Assembly (NCBI GenBank): GCA_036571765.1
Contig: BROE01000013.1
Coordinates: 9,936,857-10,000,856, forward strand
Reading direction: 5' to 3'
DNA: 64,000 nucleotides
Source of the DNA: Plecoglossus altivelis
Lineage: Eukaryota > Chordata > Actinopteri > Osmeriformes > Plecoglossidae
The translations under genes were made by a program, and so were the position numbers. The notes beneath the pieces are model-generated. The model searched no databases, was not told the origin of the DNA, and saw only the letters and a list, made by a program, of their open reading frames with translations. Every line of letters starts with the position of its first letter. Position 1 is the stretch's first letter. This document shows positions 61,801-64,000 of the stretch, piece after piece.

Positions 61801-63440
61801 TAAAACATACAGATATATAATAGAACTCAATACAGACAGACAATTTAAAGAGACAATGCAGAGAAATGATACAGGAAGACAATATTTACCATCCATGACT
61901 GAATGAGTGTGCTGACGATTACACCGCACAGGTTGAACAGGATTGTATCTGGGAACATCTTCCTGCACTGACCTCTGATGTTCTGACCTCCCACAGGAAA
62001 TGGCTACATTGAGGGTAAGGAATTGGAGAACTTCTTCCAGGAGCTGGAGGTTGCTAGGAGAGGAGCTGGAGTGGTGAGTGTTTGACCTGTGAGAAGAGCA
62101 GCAGGCGTGGGGACTGTTTGAACGATTTCAGTTACCGAATGTGGACATGCGTACATGTCTCTGTGTGTGTGTGTGTCTATGTTGTGTGACAGGATCCCAC
62201 ACATGCTTCATTCAGAGAAAAGATGAAGGAGTTCATGTCTAAATTTGACAAGAATGCAGATGGGAGAATCGAGATGTCAGAAGTAAGTCAGTAATCCGAT
62301 GTTTATACCGTTGGTATCATGTTGTTGTTACTTAGTTGTTGATGTGTCCAAATCACTGAATCCTTGATCCCTCTCTCTCCTCTGCAGCTCGCCCAGATCC
62401 TTCCCACAGAGGAGAACTTCCTGCTTTGTTTCCGGCAGTATGTTGGATCCAGCACAGAGTTCATGGCGGTACGTGTGTGTGTGTGTGTGTGTGTGAATAT
62501 GAGTGTGTGTAGTGACTATGCCTGGAGAACACTCTCAAATAAAGAAAATACTAGAGAGAGAAAGGTGGGGCAAAGTGCAGTGTGTAGGGTTTCCCAGTGT
62601 TGGTGGGGGGGGCACTGAGCTATTCTCAGATTGACATATATTATGAATGGGTTGCAGCCTCGCTGCAGTGCAGGTGGGGGGTGGGGGGTTTACGCATATG
62701 TCTTTGATAAGGGTCCACTCTGGAGATGGGACAGCTGCTAGATTAAAACACAGATTACATACTTTTAATCCCAAAATTTTTTTTCTCAATCCCTTTCCGA
62801 GGGGGGGAATCGCACCACAGCACAGTCTTAGACTTAGAGTCCCAGCTGCAGGCTGTAACTTTTGTCTGGCTCCTCTACAGGCATGGAGGAGGTACGACAC
62901 AGACCGTAGTGGATACATCGAGGCCAACGAGCTGAAGGTAAACAGCACATTTCTACTATCACCCTATGTTGACACAATTTACCATGACATTCTATGCACT
63001 AATATGTTACTGCAACTTCATGTGCACAAGCACAAACCACCAAACTTCAAGATGAAGAGAGTTAGAGGTTACGTGACAGGATGTGTCTTCCTCAGGGCTT
63101 CCTGTCAGACCTGCTGAAAAAGGCCAACAGACATTACGGTGACAAGAAGCTTGATGAGTACACACAGACCATTGTGAGTAGCCTACCTTCTACTGACAGA
63201 GAGGCAGATGGACAGACAGACAGACAATCTTGACCATCTTGTTTCTCTCTCTGCAGCTGAGGATGTTTGATCTAAATGGAGATGGGAAGCTGGGTCTCTC
63301 GGAGATGGCCAGGTGAGTGTGTTTGTCAAAGACAGCTGACCTGCTGTGTTTGTGTGTTTGTGTGTGTATGTTTCCTCGGGTCATTCGCTCCCTAGTCCCT
63401 TAATCCGCCTGTTTTGTTTCAGACTGCTGTCTCTGTCCTA
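58863..63440 (+). CDS. calb2: Calretinin (calbindin 2), 5' part, EF-hands 1-4
   Basis: Exons: 58863-58938, 61997-62073, 62193-62282, 62388-62468, 62881-62937, 63096-63173, 63257-63312. They join in frame to about 171 residues nearly identical to calretinin: LHLAELTAAQFLDIWKHFDA, NGYIEGKELENFFQELE, ELAQILPTEENFLLCFRQ, DTDRSGYIEANELKGFLSDL and TQTILRMFDLNGDGKLGLSE. Four EF-hand loops are seen with intact acidic ligands. Calretinin is a cytosolic calcium buffer and sensor of neurons with six EF-hands and about 271 residues, so EF-hands 5 and 6 are missing. The next visible acceptor (63420) leads to RLLSLS and a stop instead of the family's RLLPVQENF; the true exon may lie past the right edge. 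The ATG is in good context and the N-terminus lacks the short mammalian Gln/Pro stretch. calb2a and calb2b cannot be told apart here. Confidence 0.92.
59747..59779 (+). other. G-quadruplex-capable sequence in calb2 intron 1
   Basis: Four guanine runs of 4-5 bases (59747-59751, 59760-59763, 59769-59773, 59775-59779) with loops of 1-8 bases, in a GC-rich pocket of an otherwise AT-rich intron. Confidence 0.55.
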
Positions 63441-63666
63441 GATTGTCGAATTATTTTCTCTCGCCTCCAAATTCCAGCGTGAGCCTCAGAGCATACGAGA
63501 ACTGACACCGCAGAACCACATTTCCGGTCTTCGCCTTTCTCCTCCCTTCTCTCCCCCGCCCTCCCCTCTCTCTCGTCTCTCTCTCTCTCTCTCTCGTTCT
63601 CTGGTCTCATTGTTTTTCTCCTCTCACCCACACACCCTCGTCCACACATTTCCCTCTCCCTGCTCA

Positions 63667-63700
<34 letters not shown>

Positions 63701-64000
63701 ACAACACACACAACACATCTGGCCTTCTTTTTGGGCCGCACAACATCACAACCATATAGTCCTAATACTATTTACTTATATATATATATATACTCATATA
63801 GTATCTATATAATATATATATACACACACAAACTCCTACTCTCACAAATAACTGCCTCTCCAATTACTCTCACAAGCTATGAGGTTGTTAAAGAGGAGGG
63901 GCAGGGGCATGTTAGGTCATTTCTGTGTTCCAGTAGAGGTTATTAAAGGTATCCCTGCACAGTAGAGGTTATGATGTTGTCAGAGTTATCCCTGTACAGT
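63441..64000. other. Right edge, simple-repeat-rich sequence
   Basis: Pyrimidine-rich, CT, CA and TA repeats. No calretinin exon 8 continuation is visible before the window ends. Confidence 0.6.

Overview
The window is vertebrate nuclear DNA and almost certainly from a teleost fish. The genes have many short exons with GT/AG borders. CA/GT, CT, TATG and CAGA microsatellites are dense, and the proteins match vertebrate families of which several are linked on human 16q. Species cannot be fixed from the sequence. Every gene call below rests on protein motifs read by eye, with exon borders chosen to keep frame. For the genes that are complete and uninterrupted, the joined exon lengths are exact multiples of three.

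Layout. 1-1.8 kb: 5' half of vrk3 (minus, runs off the left edge). 2.6-7.8 kb: an adhesion GPCR of group G (plus), with a Tc1/mariner-type MITE in one intron and an L2-like repeat tail in the next. 8.8-10.5 kb: a three-exon protein with two BED zinc fingers and a charged coiled coil (minus). 11.8-13.6 kb: gfod2 (minus). 15.1-21.1 kb: cenpt (minus), whose large internal exon holds a 9-residue repeat array broken by a 512-N assembly gap and followed by an apparently false duplication. 22.0-22.8 kb: intronless thap11 (plus), head-to-head with cenpt across a promoter carrying two THAP11/ZNF143-type sites. 26.7-28.2 kb: nrn1l (plus). 30.1-33.5 kb: dnaaf1 (minus). 34-38 kb: two diverged copies of an unclassified, partly open sequence. 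39.8-42.9 kb: slc38a8 (plus). 46.6-49.2 kb: cmtr2 (plus), with an intron inside the coding region. 49.2-58.9 kb: a gene desert of minisatellites and simple repeats. 58.9-63.4 kb: the first seven coding exons of calb2 (calretinin, plus), which runs to or past the right edge.

These genes do not form one pathway; they are a conserved syntenic set. ADGRG1/3/5, GFOD2, CENPT, THAP11, NRN1L, DNAAF1, SLC38A8, CMTR2 and CALB2 all lie on human 16q21-q24. The clearest functional link is cenpt-thap11: a kinetochore gene and a transcription-factor gene share one short promoter that contains the factor's own type of binding site.

I see no bacterial-style system, RNA gene cluster or clearly new enzyme system. 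The most interesting items are the candidate THAP11 autoregulatory sites, the cenpt repeat and its assembly artefact, the double-BED coiled-coil protein, and the early stop in the apparent eighth calb2 exon.
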